Positions 20,744 through 31,160 are shown, counted from the first letter of the stretch. The stretch: 64,000 nt of DNA from Bacteroidota bacterium (GCA_028876495.1 JAGWRO010000023.1:51776-115775); one strand, 5' to 3'. Numbers and translations are program-made. Notes: a model not told the origin generated them from the sequence alone.

Positions 20744-21088
20744 TTAGCGGGTTCTTAATATTTCCCTTACTTCAACGGTGTTTCCATCGCCTGCCAATAC
20801 CGCGGCGCCTTTGGCTATTTCGGCAGCTTCTTCAGCATTCTCTGCTTTTACAACAATAAACCCACCGAGTGTTTCTTTAATATCGCCAAAAGGCCCATTG
20901 GTAACTACTCCTTTATGATGTACCACTTTGGCATCATCAAACAATAAACCTGTTCCGCTCACAAATTTATTTTGAGCAGCAATACTTCCTACCCAGTCAT
21001 TTTGTATTTTCATCCATTGTTGCATTTGTTCGGGAGAAACTTTTCCGGTCGCATTTGGATGCCGGAAGATCAGTGCAAATTCTTTCAT
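20744..21088 (-). CDS. YCII/DGPF-related protein
   Basis: 114 aa; VTNGPFGDIKETLGGFIVVKAENAEEAAEIAKG matches the YCII 'DGPF-ETKE' core; sits next to the ECF42-like sigma. Confidence 0.9.
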   Translation of the reverse strand: MKEFALIFRHPNATGKVSPEQMQQWMKIQNDWVGSIAAQNKFVSGTGLLFDDAKVVHHKGVVTNGPFGDIKETLGGFIVVKAENAEEAAEIAKGAAVLAGDGNTVEVREILRTR

Positions 21089-21458
21089 TTTTTAAAGTTT
21101 TACGTGTTAATTAAGTTGATTTACTTTAATAACAACCGGCAGTTTTCAAATTGGACATGTATCGTTAGATTTTTTAAACAACCTGATAAATTTATGATTT
21201 TAAAAAATGCCCATAAAAATAAATTAGAGCCAGGAGCAATTTCTTTGATAGCAGTAAGCTAACAAATTTTATTTTTTTATTTTCTTAGGCTGAACAGGGG
21301 AGTGTAATAATTAATTTTTTTATGTATGGCCCCATTTTCATGTTTTTGTTTTAGTACTGTAAAATAAACGTGATTATATATGTCTGTTTGACAATAAATA
21401 ATTACTTTCAATTTTTTAACGTTTTTGCTATCAATTAAACTTTAATACTTATTATTCA

Positions 21459-24400
21459 ATGAAAAATCACGTTCGTATTTATGCGCTGCTTCTTGCTGCT
21501 TCTGTTTTTTCTCTTTACAGTTGTAGTAAGCGCTCCGGATCTCCCAAATTATTAGTGTTTACCAAAACTACAGGCTACCATCATGCATCTATTGCTGATG
21601 GAGTACAAGCTATTTTTAAACTGGGGCAGGAAAATGGTTTTGAAGTAGATACTACTTCCAATTCTGCCATGTTTAATGAAGACACGCTGAAGCAGTACGC
21701 CGCTGTTGTGTTTTTAAGTACCACAGATAACACCGATGTACTTATGAACAATTATGAAGAAAATGCTTTCCAACGATATATAGAAGCCGGTGGTGGCTTT
21801 GTGGGAGTGCATGCTGCTACCGATGCGGGTTATCATTGGGGCTGGTACCAGAGGTTGGTAGGCGCCACTTTTAATGGCCATCCTGAAATACAAACAGCTA
21901 CGCTGCATGTGGTTGATAAAGATAATATTTCTACCAAAGGATTGCCAGACCCTTGGATAAGAAAAGACGAATGGTACAATTTTAAGAACCTGGACAGCGG
22001 TTTGCATGTGTTGCTCACCATAGATGAGAAGAGTTATAAAGGTGGTACCAATGGAGATAACCACCCGATGGCGTGGTATCATGATTTTGATGGAGGAAGA
22101 GCCTGGTATACAGAACTTGGACACACATCAGAATCTTACACCGAACCCAATTTTTTAAAACATTTGCTTGGTGGAATTAAATATGCTATGGGTGATAATA
22201 AAGAATTGGATTATGCAAAAGTGAAAACGCCGCCAATACCTGCGGAAGATCGATTTACTAAAACTCAGTTGGTGCAGGGAACATTTTTTGAACCTACTGA
22301 AATGACCATTCTTCCTAACCTGGATGTTTTGGTTGCACAACGGCGTGGCGAAATTATGATGTACAACCACGAAACTAAAAAAGTAAAACAAGTTGGATTT
22401 TTAGATGTTTATTGGCATACACTGCATACACCGGGTGTTAATGCTGAAGAAGGTGTTTTGGGTCTTAAGCAAGATCCTGATTTTGCACACAACCATTATG
22501 TGTATATTTATTACAGCCCGATTGATACTTCTGTGAATCGCTTGTCACGCTTTACTTTTACTAATGATTCAATAGACCCGAAATCAGAAAAAATAATACT
22601 CCAGTTCTATGAGCAAAGAGAGATCTGTTGTCACACCGGAGGCTCCATTGCTTTTGGTAAAGACCGCCAGTTGTTTTTATCAACAGGGGATAACACTACT
22701 CCTTTTGACGAACCGGGTAAAGGTTTTAACACGCATGGTTTTGCGCCTTTGGATGATCGTCCCGGTTATGATCATTATGATGATCGCCGTAGTGCAGGGA
22801 ATACCAACGACTTGCGAGGAAAAATTCTTCGTATAACAATGAATTTAGATGGAACTTATAGTATTCCTGATGGTAACCTTTTTCCAAAAGGAGAGGACAG
22901 TACCCGCCCGGAAATTTATGTAATGGGCGATCGCAATCCTTATCGTATTGCAGTAGACCAGAAAAACAATTATTTATATTGGGGTGAAGTAGGGCCGGAT
23001 GCCAATAACGACAGCATGGCCACCCGCGGCCCGCGTGGATATGACGAATTTAACCAGGCCAGAAAAGCCGGTTTTTTTGGATGGCCTTTCTTTATTGCCA
23101 ACAATATTCCTTACCGCCAGTATGATTATGCTACCGGAAAATCGGGTGACTTGTTTGATCCACTGCGACCTGTGAACAATTCAAGAAATAATACCGGCAA
23201 AAAGATTTTGCCTCCTGCAAACCCGGCATATATCTGGTATCCTTATGCAGAGTCAACAGATTTTCCGCAGGTAGGAAGCGGAGGCCGTTGTGCTATGGGA
23301 GGCCCGGTATATTATACCGATATGTATCCTGATTCAACAAGATATCCTGACTATTATAATGGCAAATTATTTATTTATGAATGGATACGCGGCTGGATCA
23401 AAGTAGTAACCATGAAACCCAACGGCGATTTTGATAACATGGAACCCTTCATGTTGAATACCAAATTTAATAATCCAAGCGATATGGAAATTGGCCCTGA
23501 TGGCAGGTTGTATGTGTTGGAATATGGAAGCGGTTGGTTTTCCAAAAACGCAGATGCAGGATTGGCAAGAATAGATTTTAATGGTGGCAACAGGCCGCCT
23601 GAGATTCGTTCTGTTCACGTTGATAAAACATCAGGAGATCTTCCTTTGCAAATAACAGCAACTGTAGACGCAAAAGATCCTGACAATGACCCGGTTTCCT
23701 ATATCTGGCATTTAGGCAACGGAATACAAAAAGAAACCACAGAACCACGGTTACAATATACTCTTACCAAAGTAGGGGATTACCCTGTTTCGGTAGAAGT
23801 TATGGATGATAAAAAAGCTTCTTCAACCAGCAACGCAGTTGATGTGTACGCAGGTAATGCCGCGCCAACCGTTCAGATTAATATCGAAGGAAACAAAACC
23901 TTTTATTTCCCGGGCAAGCCAGTAAAGTATAATGTAAAAATTGAAGATGCAGATGATACCTCAGCGAAGGATTTGAACAATCTTGTGGTATCGGCTAATT
24001 ATTCAGACCAGAGAGATAAGGCCGGAACAACCCAGGGTGACCAGGCATTGGCACAACAGATGGTTGGACAAAACCTGATGCTTTCACTGGATTGTAAAGG
24101 CTGTCATAAAGTAGATACCAAATCAGTAGGCCCGGCATTTATACAGGTATCCCAGCGCTATCAAAAGAATCCTCAGGCAACAGCAACCCTGGCAGAAAAA
24201 ATTATCAGCGGAGGAAGCGGTAATTGGGGCAAAGTACCAATGGCAGCGCATCCTAATCTGAAAGAGAGCGACGCGAAGGAAATTGTATCATGGATATTAT
24301 CGCTGGCAAATGAAAATAAAAAAGTAAAATCGTTACCCGCAAGCGGATCGGTAGATGCTACGATGAACAAGCCTGTAAAACCGGAGGGTTTACTTAATCT

Positions 24401-24893
24401 TTATGCTGCCTACACTGATAAAGGAGGTACTGGCATTAAACCACTCATGGGTAGCAGTTCTGTTTCTTTAAGTAACAGTACAATGACTTTTGACGGAGTT
24501 ACCAAAATGGACGGATTCAGTAAAGTAACTTTTGGAGGAAGGACCTTTTTAATAATACCACAAAACACAGGTTGGTTCAGGATAGATAGTATAGATCTTA
24601 CCGGCATCACTCATGCGTCTTTAGGTATGGGCTGGCAAAAACCGCCGGTGGGTGCTTATACTTTTGAGGTGCATCTGGATTCTCCACAGGGAGAAAAGAT
24701 CGGAGAATTTTCTTTTGCAGGAGTAAGCGGAACAGCTTCGCCAAATGCGAAACCGCAATTTGCCACACTTACTTCTCAAATAACGCCTGTTAGTGATGGA
24801 AGCATGCATAATGTGTACATTGTAAGTAAACCAAAAGACCCAACTGTTAGTGGCACAGCGGCGCTGGCTTCCTTACAGTTCTTTTTAAAATAA
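21459..24893 (+). CDS. ThuA domain / PQQ-dependent sugar dehydrogenase-like / PKD / cytochrome c fusion with C-terminal carbohydrate-binding-like domain
   Basis: LLVFTKTTGYHHASI (ThuA), GGSIAFGKDRQLFLSTGDNT...YDEFNQARKAGFFGWPFF (glucose/sorbosone dehydrogenase-like), PKD-like region, LDCKGCHKVDTKSVGPAF (CxxCH), all in one 1144-aa frame. Confidence 0.9.
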   Translation: MKNHVRIYALLLAASVFSLYSCSKRSGSPKLLVFTKTTGYHHASIADGVQAIFKLGQENGFEVDTTSNSAMFNEDTLKQYAAVVFLSTTDNTDVLMNNYEENAFQRYIEAGGGFVGVHAATDAGYHWGWYQRLVGATFNGHPEIQTATLHVVDKDNISTKGLPDPWIRKDEWYNFKNLDSGLHVLLTIDEKSYKGGTNGDNHPMAWYHDFDGGRAWYTELGHTSESYTEPNFLKHLLGGIKYAMGDNKELDYAKVKTPPIPAEDRFTKTQLVQGTFFEPTEMTILPNLDVLVAQRRGEIMMYNHETKKVKQVGFLDVYWHTLHTPGVNAEEGVLGLKQDPDFAHNHYVYIYYSPIDTSVNRLSRFTFTNDSIDPKSEKIILQFYEQREICCHTGGSIAFGKDRQLFLSTGDNTTPFDEPGKGFNTHGFAPLDDRPGYDHYDDRRSAGNTNDLRGKILRITMNLDGTYSIPDGNLFPKGEDSTRPEIYVMGDRNPYRIAVDQKNNYLYWGEVGPDANNDSMATRGPRGYDEFNQARKAGFFGWPFFIANNIPYRQYDYATGKSGDLFDPLRPVNNSRNNTGKKILPPANPAYIWYPYAESTDFPQVGSGGRCAMGGPVYYTDMYPDSTRYPDYYNGKLFIYEWIRGWIKVVTMKPNGDFDNMEPFMLNTKFNNPSDMEIGPDGRLYVLEYGSGWFSKNADAGLARIDFNGGNRPPEIRSVHVDKTSGDLPLQITATVDAKDPDNDPVSYIWHLGNGIQKETTEPRLQYTLTKVGDYPVSVEVMDDKKASSTSNAVDVYAGNAAPTVQINIEGNKTFYFPGKPVKYNVKIEDADDTSAKDLNNLVVSANYSDQRDKAGTTQGDQALAQQMVGQNLMLSLDCKGCHKVDTKSVGPAFIQVSQRYQKNPQATATLAEKIISGGSGNWGKVPMAAHPNLKESDAKEIVSWILSLANENKKVKSLPASGSVDATMNKPVKPEGLLNLYAAYTDKGGTGIKPLMGSSSVSLSNSTMTFDGVTKMDGFSKVTFGGRTFLIIPQNTGWFRIDSIDLTGITHASLGMGWQKPPVGAYTFEVHLDSPQGEKIGEFSFAGVSGTASPNAKPQFATLTSQITPVSDGSMHNVYIVSKPKDPTVSGTAALASLQFFLK

Positions 24894-24898
24894 TTTTT

Positions 24899-24929
24899 CA
24901 GAAAAGCCGCGAATGTCGCGGCTTTTCTG
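24899..24929 (+). terminator. Strong hairpin downstream of the ThuA/PQQ/cytochrome gene
   Basis: Perfect 13-bp stem CAGAAAAGCCGCG-AATGT-CGCGGCTTTTCTG directly after the stop codon. Confidence 0.75.
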
Positions 24930-25088
24930 TATTTGTCAGATCTTCAGGAAAGTAGGTTTTAGGACTCAATGTGTGTCGCATACTTTTCTTTAGCCGTGAC
25001 TTTCATTAGCAAAATGTTTTTTAGGTTTCTACAATCCTAATCAGGAAAAACTATCTTGCATTGATAAAAGTTGTTAAACATTTTACTA

Positions 25089-25523
25089 ATGAAAAAAGTT
25101 CGTTGGGATTTAATAGGTATTTTAGGAGGGGTTGCAGGTGTGGTGATTGCAATCGTTTCTGTGCTCAAATCCGGAGGCCCTGATAGAGTCTATATTGCCA
25201 TTGCAATGGTTATTGTTTTTGGAGGCATGGGTTACATTATTAATAAATTTTTGTGGGCGCCCAGGGCTAATCTCCGTCGGCTAAATAATACCGGCATTCC
25301 AGGTAAGGCAAAAATATTAGAAGTGCATGAAACCAATGTTGCTGTAAATAATAATCCGCAGGTAAGGCTCGTACTGGAATTGAATCATAATGGTGAGATT
25401 TATACAACTAATTGTAAAACGATAGTCTCCAAATTTAAGCCTAACTATTTTCAACCGGGTAAAGAAGTACATGTAAAAATAGATCCGGCGAATAAAAAAA
25501 ATGTGATAGTTGATGTTAGTTGA
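25089..25523 (+). CDS. Small membrane protein of unknown function (two TM segments, DUF3592-like tail)
   Basis: ORF 25071..25523; ATG at 25089 (MKKVRWDLIGILGGVAGVVIAIVS); the C-terminal part resembles soluble DUF3592-like domains. Confidence 0.6.
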   Translation: MKKVRWDLIGILGGVAGVVIAIVSVLKSGGPDRVYIAIAMVIVFGGMGYIINKFLWAPRANLRRLNNTGIPGKAKILEVHETNVAVNNNPQVRLVLELNHNGEIYTTNCKTIVSKFKPNYFQPGKEVHVKIDPANKKNVIVDVS

Positions 25524-25630
25524 TTTTTCGCAAGTCTCTAATTCCGGCTGCTATTAAGAGGTTTAGCCAAATTCTGATTTATGGTATTTCTTAATAATTA
25601 CTTTTAAAATATGGTACTGCATTACCTTAC

Positions 25631-25663
25631 CAGTAAACAAATAAATAATGGGGATTCTTTGTT
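25631..25663 (-). repeat. 33-bp intergenic repeat, copy 6
   Basis: Minus strand AACAAAGAATCCCCATTATTTATTTGTTTACTG. Confidence 0.65.
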
Positions 25664-25728
25664 ATCAAATTTTTTTCGGGAATTTGCATACTAACTATAA
25701 CCTTTGATTACGTCTTTTTTGTTGTATC

Positions 25729-26931
25729 ATGATCAGGAATTTTTATTCTTTTATAAAATTTAAGCCTGCTTTTGCGGTGGGTTTCCTGTTTTCTGCTACC
25801 AGCCTTTTATTTGGTATTTGGGTGGCTTCATTGCCCGGTATTAAAGCAAGGCTCGGCTTTTCTGATGGCAGCCTTGGGCTATCCTTGCTGTTTTCTCCTT
25901 TAGGAGCTATTACGGGCATGTTGTTATCAACAAGAGTATTCAGTAAAATACCGGTGGGCAGGTGGATGTTTAGAGGTTATATTATTTTATCCTGTATCAT
26001 GATCCTGCAGATCAATTCTGTAAACAGGCTGATGTTCTGGATTTGCTTATATTGTTTTGGTACCATCAGTTTTTTAAACGGCGTATCTACCAATGCCACC
26101 GTTAATTTGCTGGAGAAAAAACACAACCGGCTTTTGATGGCTACCTGCCACGCAATGTATAGCATGGGAGGTGCCGTAAGTGCAGGTATTGCGGCATTAT
26201 TATTTCTGACTCATATTCCCTCAGGATGGCAAATTGGGCTGGTAGCATTTTGCATTATTATGGTCCAGCTTTTCAATAAGAAGTACTTACTCGCGAACAC
26301 AGATATCATTCATTCAAGGTCGAAATTTAAATTGCCTTCAGCAACCATACTCGGCATCTCATTTATTTGCATGGTTAGTTTTATGGCCGAAGGTTGTGTA
26401 GCAGACTGGAGTGCTATTTATTTTAAAGAAGTATTATTTGCTCCCAAAGCATTAATAAGCCTGGGCTATGCAGGGTTTTCTGTGGCTATGACGGTGGGAA
26501 GGTTAAATGGCGATATGCTGCTAACAAAAGTGGGTAGTAAAAATGTGGTAGTTGCAGGAGCTTTACTGGCTGCAGCCGGATTTGCCGTAGTAGTGACCGC
26601 GCCTGCGGTAATGGTAGCTATTGCAGGTTATATAATGGTTGGTTTGGGGTGTTCCGGTATTGTGCCTATTTTGTTCAGGACCTCTGCGAATATTCCGGGG
26701 CTGAGCACGGTAGAAGGTTTTGCGATGGTAACTACCGGTGGCCTGATTGGATTTCTTACGGGCCCTTCTGTTATCGGCTTTATCGCTGAAAAAGCCAGCC
26801 TTTCAAAAGGCTTGTCGCTATTAATTTTAATGGGCTTACTCGCTGCTTATGTTGGCTGGAGAAATCCTTTTTTATTAAACAAAAAAATGATGGCAAAAGC
26901 ATCGCTGCCTTATGATGAGCAAATTTATTGA
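25729..26931 (+). CDS. MFS transporter
   Basis: 400 aa, ~12 hydrophobic segments; GSLGLSLLFSPLGAITGMLLSTR and MAEGCVADWSAIYF resemble MFS proteins of the FucP/YbjJ type. Confidence 0.85.
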   Translation: MIRNFYSFIKFKPAFAVGFLFSATSLLFGIWVASLPGIKARLGFSDGSLGLSLLFSPLGAITGMLLSTRVFSKIPVGRWMFRGYIILSCIMILQINSVNRLMFWICLYCFGTISFLNGVSTNATVNLLEKKHNRLLMATCHAMYSMGGAVSAGIAALLFLTHIPSGWQIGLVAFCIIMVQLFNKKYLLANTDIIHSRSKFKLPSATILGISFICMVSFMAEGCVADWSAIYFKEVLFAPKALISLGYAGFSVAMTVGRLNGDMLLTKVGSKNVVVAGALLAAAGFAVVVTAPAVMVAIAGYIMVGLGCSGIVPILFRTSANIPGLSTVEGFAMVTTGGLIGFLTGPSVIGFIAEKASLSKGLSLLILMGLLAAYVGWRNPFLLNKKMMAKASLPYDEQIY

Positions 26932-27013
26932 GGCCCGGGAAATTAGTTGTATTCAGTACCGGCATTTTGTACCTATAAAATAATTACCTTCAAATTATTA
27001 AATAAACCAACAC

Positions 27014-27775
27014 ATGAAAATTGTAAAAACGCTTCTCGTTATTTTATTGATCCAGGTATGTTTTTCTTTTAATGCTACTGCTCAAAAACAATTTAAAGCC
27101 CTGCTGGTAACCACCACACGGGGATGGCATCACGAATCTATTCATGCGGGTGTATTGGCCTTGCAGGAACTGGGTAGAAAGAATTTTTTTGATGTGGTTT
27201 TGTTTGAAGATCCAAATGGTTTCACCGATCAATTTCTCCGGCAATTCCAGGTGGTGATTTTTTTAAATACTACCGGCGACATCTTTGATTCTGCCCAGCA
27301 AAAAGTAATGGAGCGTTTTATTGAATCAGGTAAAGGTTTCGTAGGTATTCATAGTGCTTCTGATACAGAATATGGTTGGGACTGGTATACCAAACTGGTG
27401 GGCAGAATGTTTTATATTCACCCTGTTATCCAGACTGCTGTCTTAAAGGTGGTTGATAAAAGTTTTCCCGGCCTGCAGGGTTTTGAAGGCAATAAACTGT
27501 GGACTGATGAATGGTACCAATTCGGACCAGAAAAAATTACCGGGCTAAATTATATTTTGGCTGTAGATGAATCCAGCTATAATCCTAAAGCAGACTGGGG
27601 CACGAAAAAAGGAGAGGGAATGGGTAAATTTCATCCAATTGCATGGTATCACAATTTTGATGGCGGACGTGCTTTTTATACCGCCCTCGGCCACATGCCT
27701 TCTGATTTTAGCGATCCTGCATTTTTGAATCACGTATATGCAGGAATATTTTGGGCTGCAACGGGCAGGAAATAA
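27014..27775 (+). CDS. ThuA domain-containing protein (secreted)
   Basis: ALLVTTTRGWHHESIHAGV...FVGIHSASDTEYGWDWYTKLVG...HPIAWYHNFDGGRAFYTALGH; signal peptide. Confidence 0.92.
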   Translation: MKIVKTLLVILLIQVCFSFNATAQKQFKALLVTTTRGWHHESIHAGVLALQELGRKNFFDVVLFEDPNGFTDQFLRQFQVVIFLNTTGDIFDSAQQKVMERFIESGKGFVGIHSASDTEYGWDWYTKLVGRMFYIHPVIQTAVLKVVDKSFPGLQGFEGNKLWTDEWYQFGPEKITGLNYILAVDESSYNPKADWGTKKGEGMGKFHPIAWYHNFDGGRAFYTALGHMPSDFSDPAFLNHVYAGIFWAATGRK

Positions 27776-27802
27776 AAATCATCATTATTTGTTTGCTTAC
27801 GG
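27770..27802 (+). repeat. 33-bp intergenic repeat, copy 7 (contains the stop codon of the upstream ThuA gene)
   Basis: AAATAAAAATCATCATTATTTGTTTGCTTACGG. Confidence 0.8.
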
Positions 27803-28000
27803 AGACTGCCTTAGGTACGAGATTAAAAAAAGTGAGCCGCATAATCACCAAGGTATCTTTTGAATATTGATAAGGACCGGTTTCGAATACCATTTTATTT
27901 CCTCTTAAAAAACCACTATTATATAATGGTAAAAAATAAAATATTTTCATTCGTTCAAAGTGATGGCGGTGGACATACATGAAAGATTTTTTTAAGCGCT

Positions 28001-28954
28001 TTATTCCTTCTTCAACAAACCGGTATCCTTCATCCAATCTGCCAGGCGTTGTGGCCAATGTTGCAGCGTTACAAATTCTGAACGATAACCCATATTAAAT
28101 GCATGCGCGCCTTTTTCATACAAATGCATTTCAACAGGCACTTTAGCTTTGCGATGCATTTCCATCAATTTAATGATGGGTTCGGAGCAGCAATCATCAC
28201 CATTGGAAGCCAGCATAAACGCAGGCGGCGCATTGGACGGCACCGAATCAGGAACCGCCAGAGGCCCCGGGTAAATTAATATTTCAAAAGACGGACGTGC
28301 ACTGTATTTATCAATCGCATCGTCGCTCGCAAAATGGTTTTCAGCAAAATGGTAAGAAACCCAGCCTGCCAGTTCACCGCCGGCTGAAAAGCCCATCACA
28401 CCCAATCTTGTCGTATCAATATTAAATTCTTTCGCACGGCTTTTTACCAACCGCATAGCACGAAATATATCCTGTTCAGCATTCTCTTGTTTATAAGGAG
28501 AGTTTTCCATCCTGAACAAACGGTATTTTAAAACGAAGGCTGCTACGCCGAAACTGTTAAGGAATTTGGCGGCATCTTTCCCTTCCGCATTAAACACCAA
28601 ATTAGTAAAGCCGCCGCCGGGGCAAACCACCACAGCGGTTCCGGTTGCTATTTCTTTTGGTGGAAGAAAAACAGTTACAGATGGATTGTTGATATTCCTT
28701 ACCCACCAATCTTTTGCCTGTTCCGGTTCATTCTTAAGTTTCTCAAAACCGGGAGCGCCGTTCTTCCATAATGGAATTACAAGGCTGCTGTCCTGGGCAA
28801 TAGCCGTGCTCATGGCAATTGCAGAAAAAGCGATGAATAAAAGTGTTATTTTGCCAAAAGTTCTTTTTGCCATATTAGGTGATTTTGGTACCATTGGTGA
28901 ATGTAATAATTGTTTCAACAAGTTGTCGGTTTTCTGGCAAAAATAAACCCTCAT
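28001..28954 (-). CDS. Alpha/beta hydrolase (acetyl-xylan esterase/BD-FAE-like), secreted
   Basis: VVVCPGGGFTNL oxyanion region, GFSAGGELAG nucleophile elbow, C-terminal GAHAFNMG. Confidence 0.88.
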   Translation of the reverse strand: MRVYFCQKTDNLLKQLLHSPMVPKSPNMAKRTFGKITLLFIAFSAIAMSTAIAQDSSLVIPLWKNGAPGFEKLKNEPEQAKDWWVRNINNPSVTVFLPPKEIATGTAVVVCPGGGFTNLVFNAEGKDAAKFLNSFGVAAFVLKYRLFRMENSPYKQENAEQDIFRAMRLVKSRAKEFNIDTTRLGVMGFSAGGELAGWVSYHFAENHFASDDAIDKYSARPSFEILIYPGPLAVPDSVPSNAPPAFMLASNGDDCCSEPIIKLMEMHRKAKVPVEMHLYEKGAHAFNMGYRSEFVTLQHWPQRLADWMKDTGLLKKE

Positions 28955-28976
28955 TTTTCATTTAAACGATCCGGGA

Positions 28977-29345
28977 ATGAATCATAATGCAATTTCAATC
29001 AGGCCTTTCATCGGGGCAAAAGACTATGAACTTTCAAGAAGTTTTTACCGTGATCTGGGCTTTCAGGAAAAAGTTTTATTTCCTGATATGTGTTTATTTA
29101 CTACAGAACAAATCGGGTTTTATTTACAAAATGCATATGTGAAAGACTGGGTAGATAATTCAATGGTTTTTTTGGAAGTTGACGATATTGACCGTTATTG
29201 GAAGGAACTTCTGGCTTTAAATCTTCCTGCCAGGTACCAGGGCGTAAAACTTACTCCCATCCGGAATTTTGATTGGGGCAGGGAATGTTATCTGCATGAT
29301 CCTTCGGGTATTCTATGGCACCTCGGTCAATTCAATACACGCTGA
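28977..29345 (+). CDS. VOC/glyoxalase family protein
   Basis: 122 aa; FIGAKDYELSRSFYRDLGFQE...RECYLHDPSGILWHLGQF. Confidence 0.85.
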   Translation: MNHNAISIRPFIGAKDYELSRSFYRDLGFQEKVLFPDMCLFTTEQIGFYLQNAYVKDWVDNSMVFLEVDDIDRYWKELLALNLPARYQGVKLTPIRNFDWGRECYLHDPSGILWHLGQFNTR

Positions 29346-29457
29346 TCAAATTCAGAGGATCAACAGGGGCATATAACGGTTGCGATAAACGCAAATTTAT
29401 TTATTCTTTATATGCAAATGGTTTTTAGAAGAGGCAGGGTTAAAGTTAAAATTATTA

Positions 29458-29489
29458 AAACAAAAAAGCCATTATTTGTTAGTTTACTG
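29458..29489 (+). repeat. 33-bp intergenic repeat, copy 8
   Basis: AAACAAAAAAGCCATTATTTGTTAGTTTACTG. Confidence 0.75.
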
Positions 29490-29496
29490 TAAGCGT

Positions 29497-31086
29497 TTAC
29501 CTGATCAGTGTTACCAAACCTTTTATCCGGATTTCTTTGTTGCCCGTATTTCCACTGATTATATAAATGTAAGTTCCTTCGGCGCTTTTTTTGCCTTTGT
29601 AATTTCCATCCCATGCGTCACTTCTTTTATGGGTGCTAAACACTTTATTTCCCCACCGGTCAAAAATAGAAAAATCGTTTATCGTTATTTTTACATCCTG
29701 AGGTATCCTGAAAAGATCATTTATTCCATCGCCATTAGGTGTAAATGCATTGGGCATAAATGTGCTGCAGTTTTGTGAATGCACATTTACTGTATACGTT
29801 TTAAAACATCCGTTAGCTGCTGAAGCTGTTATTTGATAAACTCCGGGATTAAAAATTTTGACAGACTGATAATTATTCCCGTTCCAACTGTAGGTAACGC
29901 CGGCAAGAGGGGGCGCCAGCAATAAACTGTCACTTTCGCAAAGTGAAGTGTCTGCAGGAAGGCTAAGATTTCCCAGCGGATTTGTGAGAACGGTAAAAGG
30001 TTCTGATACAAGGCATGAGTCGGTATTTGAAATGAGAACATTGTAATTGCCATCCGGATTTTCTGCCGGTAAACGATAATTATTAGAAGTAGCGCCGATG
30101 ATCGCAATGCTATCTTTATACCATTGATAAGAGGCATTGGAGTAGAACGGGACAGAAAGTAAAGAGTCTATACCACATGTGTTTTGGCTCTCGATCTCAC
30201 CCAGGCTTTGGATATATTGAAAGTGAAAATCCTGTGTAGGCAGTAAATGCAAATCATCGATATCGTACACATAATAATCTAAAAAAGTGGTACTATCAGC
30301 CTGGTCAATAATAGACTCCAGGTTAGAACAATCAGGTCCAATTTCCAGGACATTGATATTTTCGGGAACCGTAAAATTGATCTTATCCTGAACCCATTTG
30401 CCCTTGCTGCGTAACGTGGTTTTTCCCAATAAAACCCATCCTGAAAAATTAGTGGGGCAACCATTGCTCGAAGCATTTACGGGCCCAAAAGGAACTGCGT
30501 TACAATCAGGGTGGCCAAATACCGCTACGGTAAAAGGCTCCTCCTTAAATTTAAAATCGTGGTCGTCGGGCGATTTAAATCTTCCGGCACTAAAGCTTAG
30601 CGTGTATTGCTTTCCGGGTGTAAGCGGATTTTGCAGGCATTGGCTTATATAAACTTTGGCGATATCTTTTTCGGTCATATCCGGCTTTCGGTAAACATAT
30701 TGCCTGATAGACATAAATGCAGTCCCGTCGGGCAAAGGCAGTGCAGGAGGCAGGTAAAGCATCACTTGCGAAGAGTCATAGGAACAGTTGAAATTATGGT
30801 AATACTCTGCTACATTGATGCTGGTATAAGTACCATATTGCCAAAAATTGGCTATGTTATAGTCGTTGTTGTAAGAATAATTGGTAGGGCAATTTTTATA
30901 TAATTCAAAAGAGCCATTTTGCAAAAGGTTTCCTGAAACATTAAAATGACATTGGCAATCGGGATCCTGTAAATCGATCAAACCGTCGCCATCATCATCC
31001 TTTCCGTTATTACAAATCTCCTGCGAAAAGCTGCAATTGCTTACCAGTAAAAAAAGAAAGATAAAAATATATTTACAACCTTTCAT
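29497..31086 (-). CDS. Secreted protein with C-terminal T9SS type-B (gliding motility-associated) sorting domain
   Basis: Signal peptide; C-terminus FMPNAFTPNGDGINDLFRIP...IFDRWGNKVFSTHKRSDAWDGNYKGKKSAEGTYIYIISG is the CHU_C/T9SS type-B signature. Confidence 0.92.
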   Translation of the reverse strand: MKGCKYIFIFLFLLVSNCSFSQEICNNGKDDDGDGLIDLQDPDCQCHFNVSGNLLQNGSFELYKNCPTNYSYNNDYNIANFWQYGTYTSINVAEYYHNFNCSYDSSQVMLYLPPALPLPDGTAFMSIRQYVYRKPDMTEKDIAKVYISQCLQNPLTPGKQYTLSFSAGRFKSPDDHDFKFKEEPFTVAVFGHPDCNAVPFGPVNASSNGCPTNFSGWVLLGKTTLRSKGKWVQDKINFTVPENINVLEIGPDCSNLESIIDQADSTTFLDYYVYDIDDLHLLPTQDFHFQYIQSLGEIESQNTCGIDSLLSVPFYSNASYQWYKDSIAIIGATSNNYRLPAENPDGNYNVLISNTDSCLVSEPFTVLTNPLGNLSLPADTSLCESDSLLLAPPLAGVTYSWNGNNYQSVKIFNPGVYQITASAANGCFKTYTVNVHSQNCSTFMPNAFTPNGDGINDLFRIPQDVKITINDFSIFDRWGNKVFSTHKRSDAWDGNYKGKKSAEGTYIYIISGNTGNKEIRIKGLVTLIR

Positions 31087-31160
31087 GAGGGGATAGAATG
31101 ATATCAGGCCTCTATAAAGGTAAAAAGAATACAGTTCTAAAGAATGGCTTAGGGCGCTTA

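Noticed and set aside
21105-21135. Possible further copy of the 33-bp repeat (TTAATTAAGTTGATTTACTT)
   Set aside because: Only the right end resembles the consensus; no left end, so not counted.
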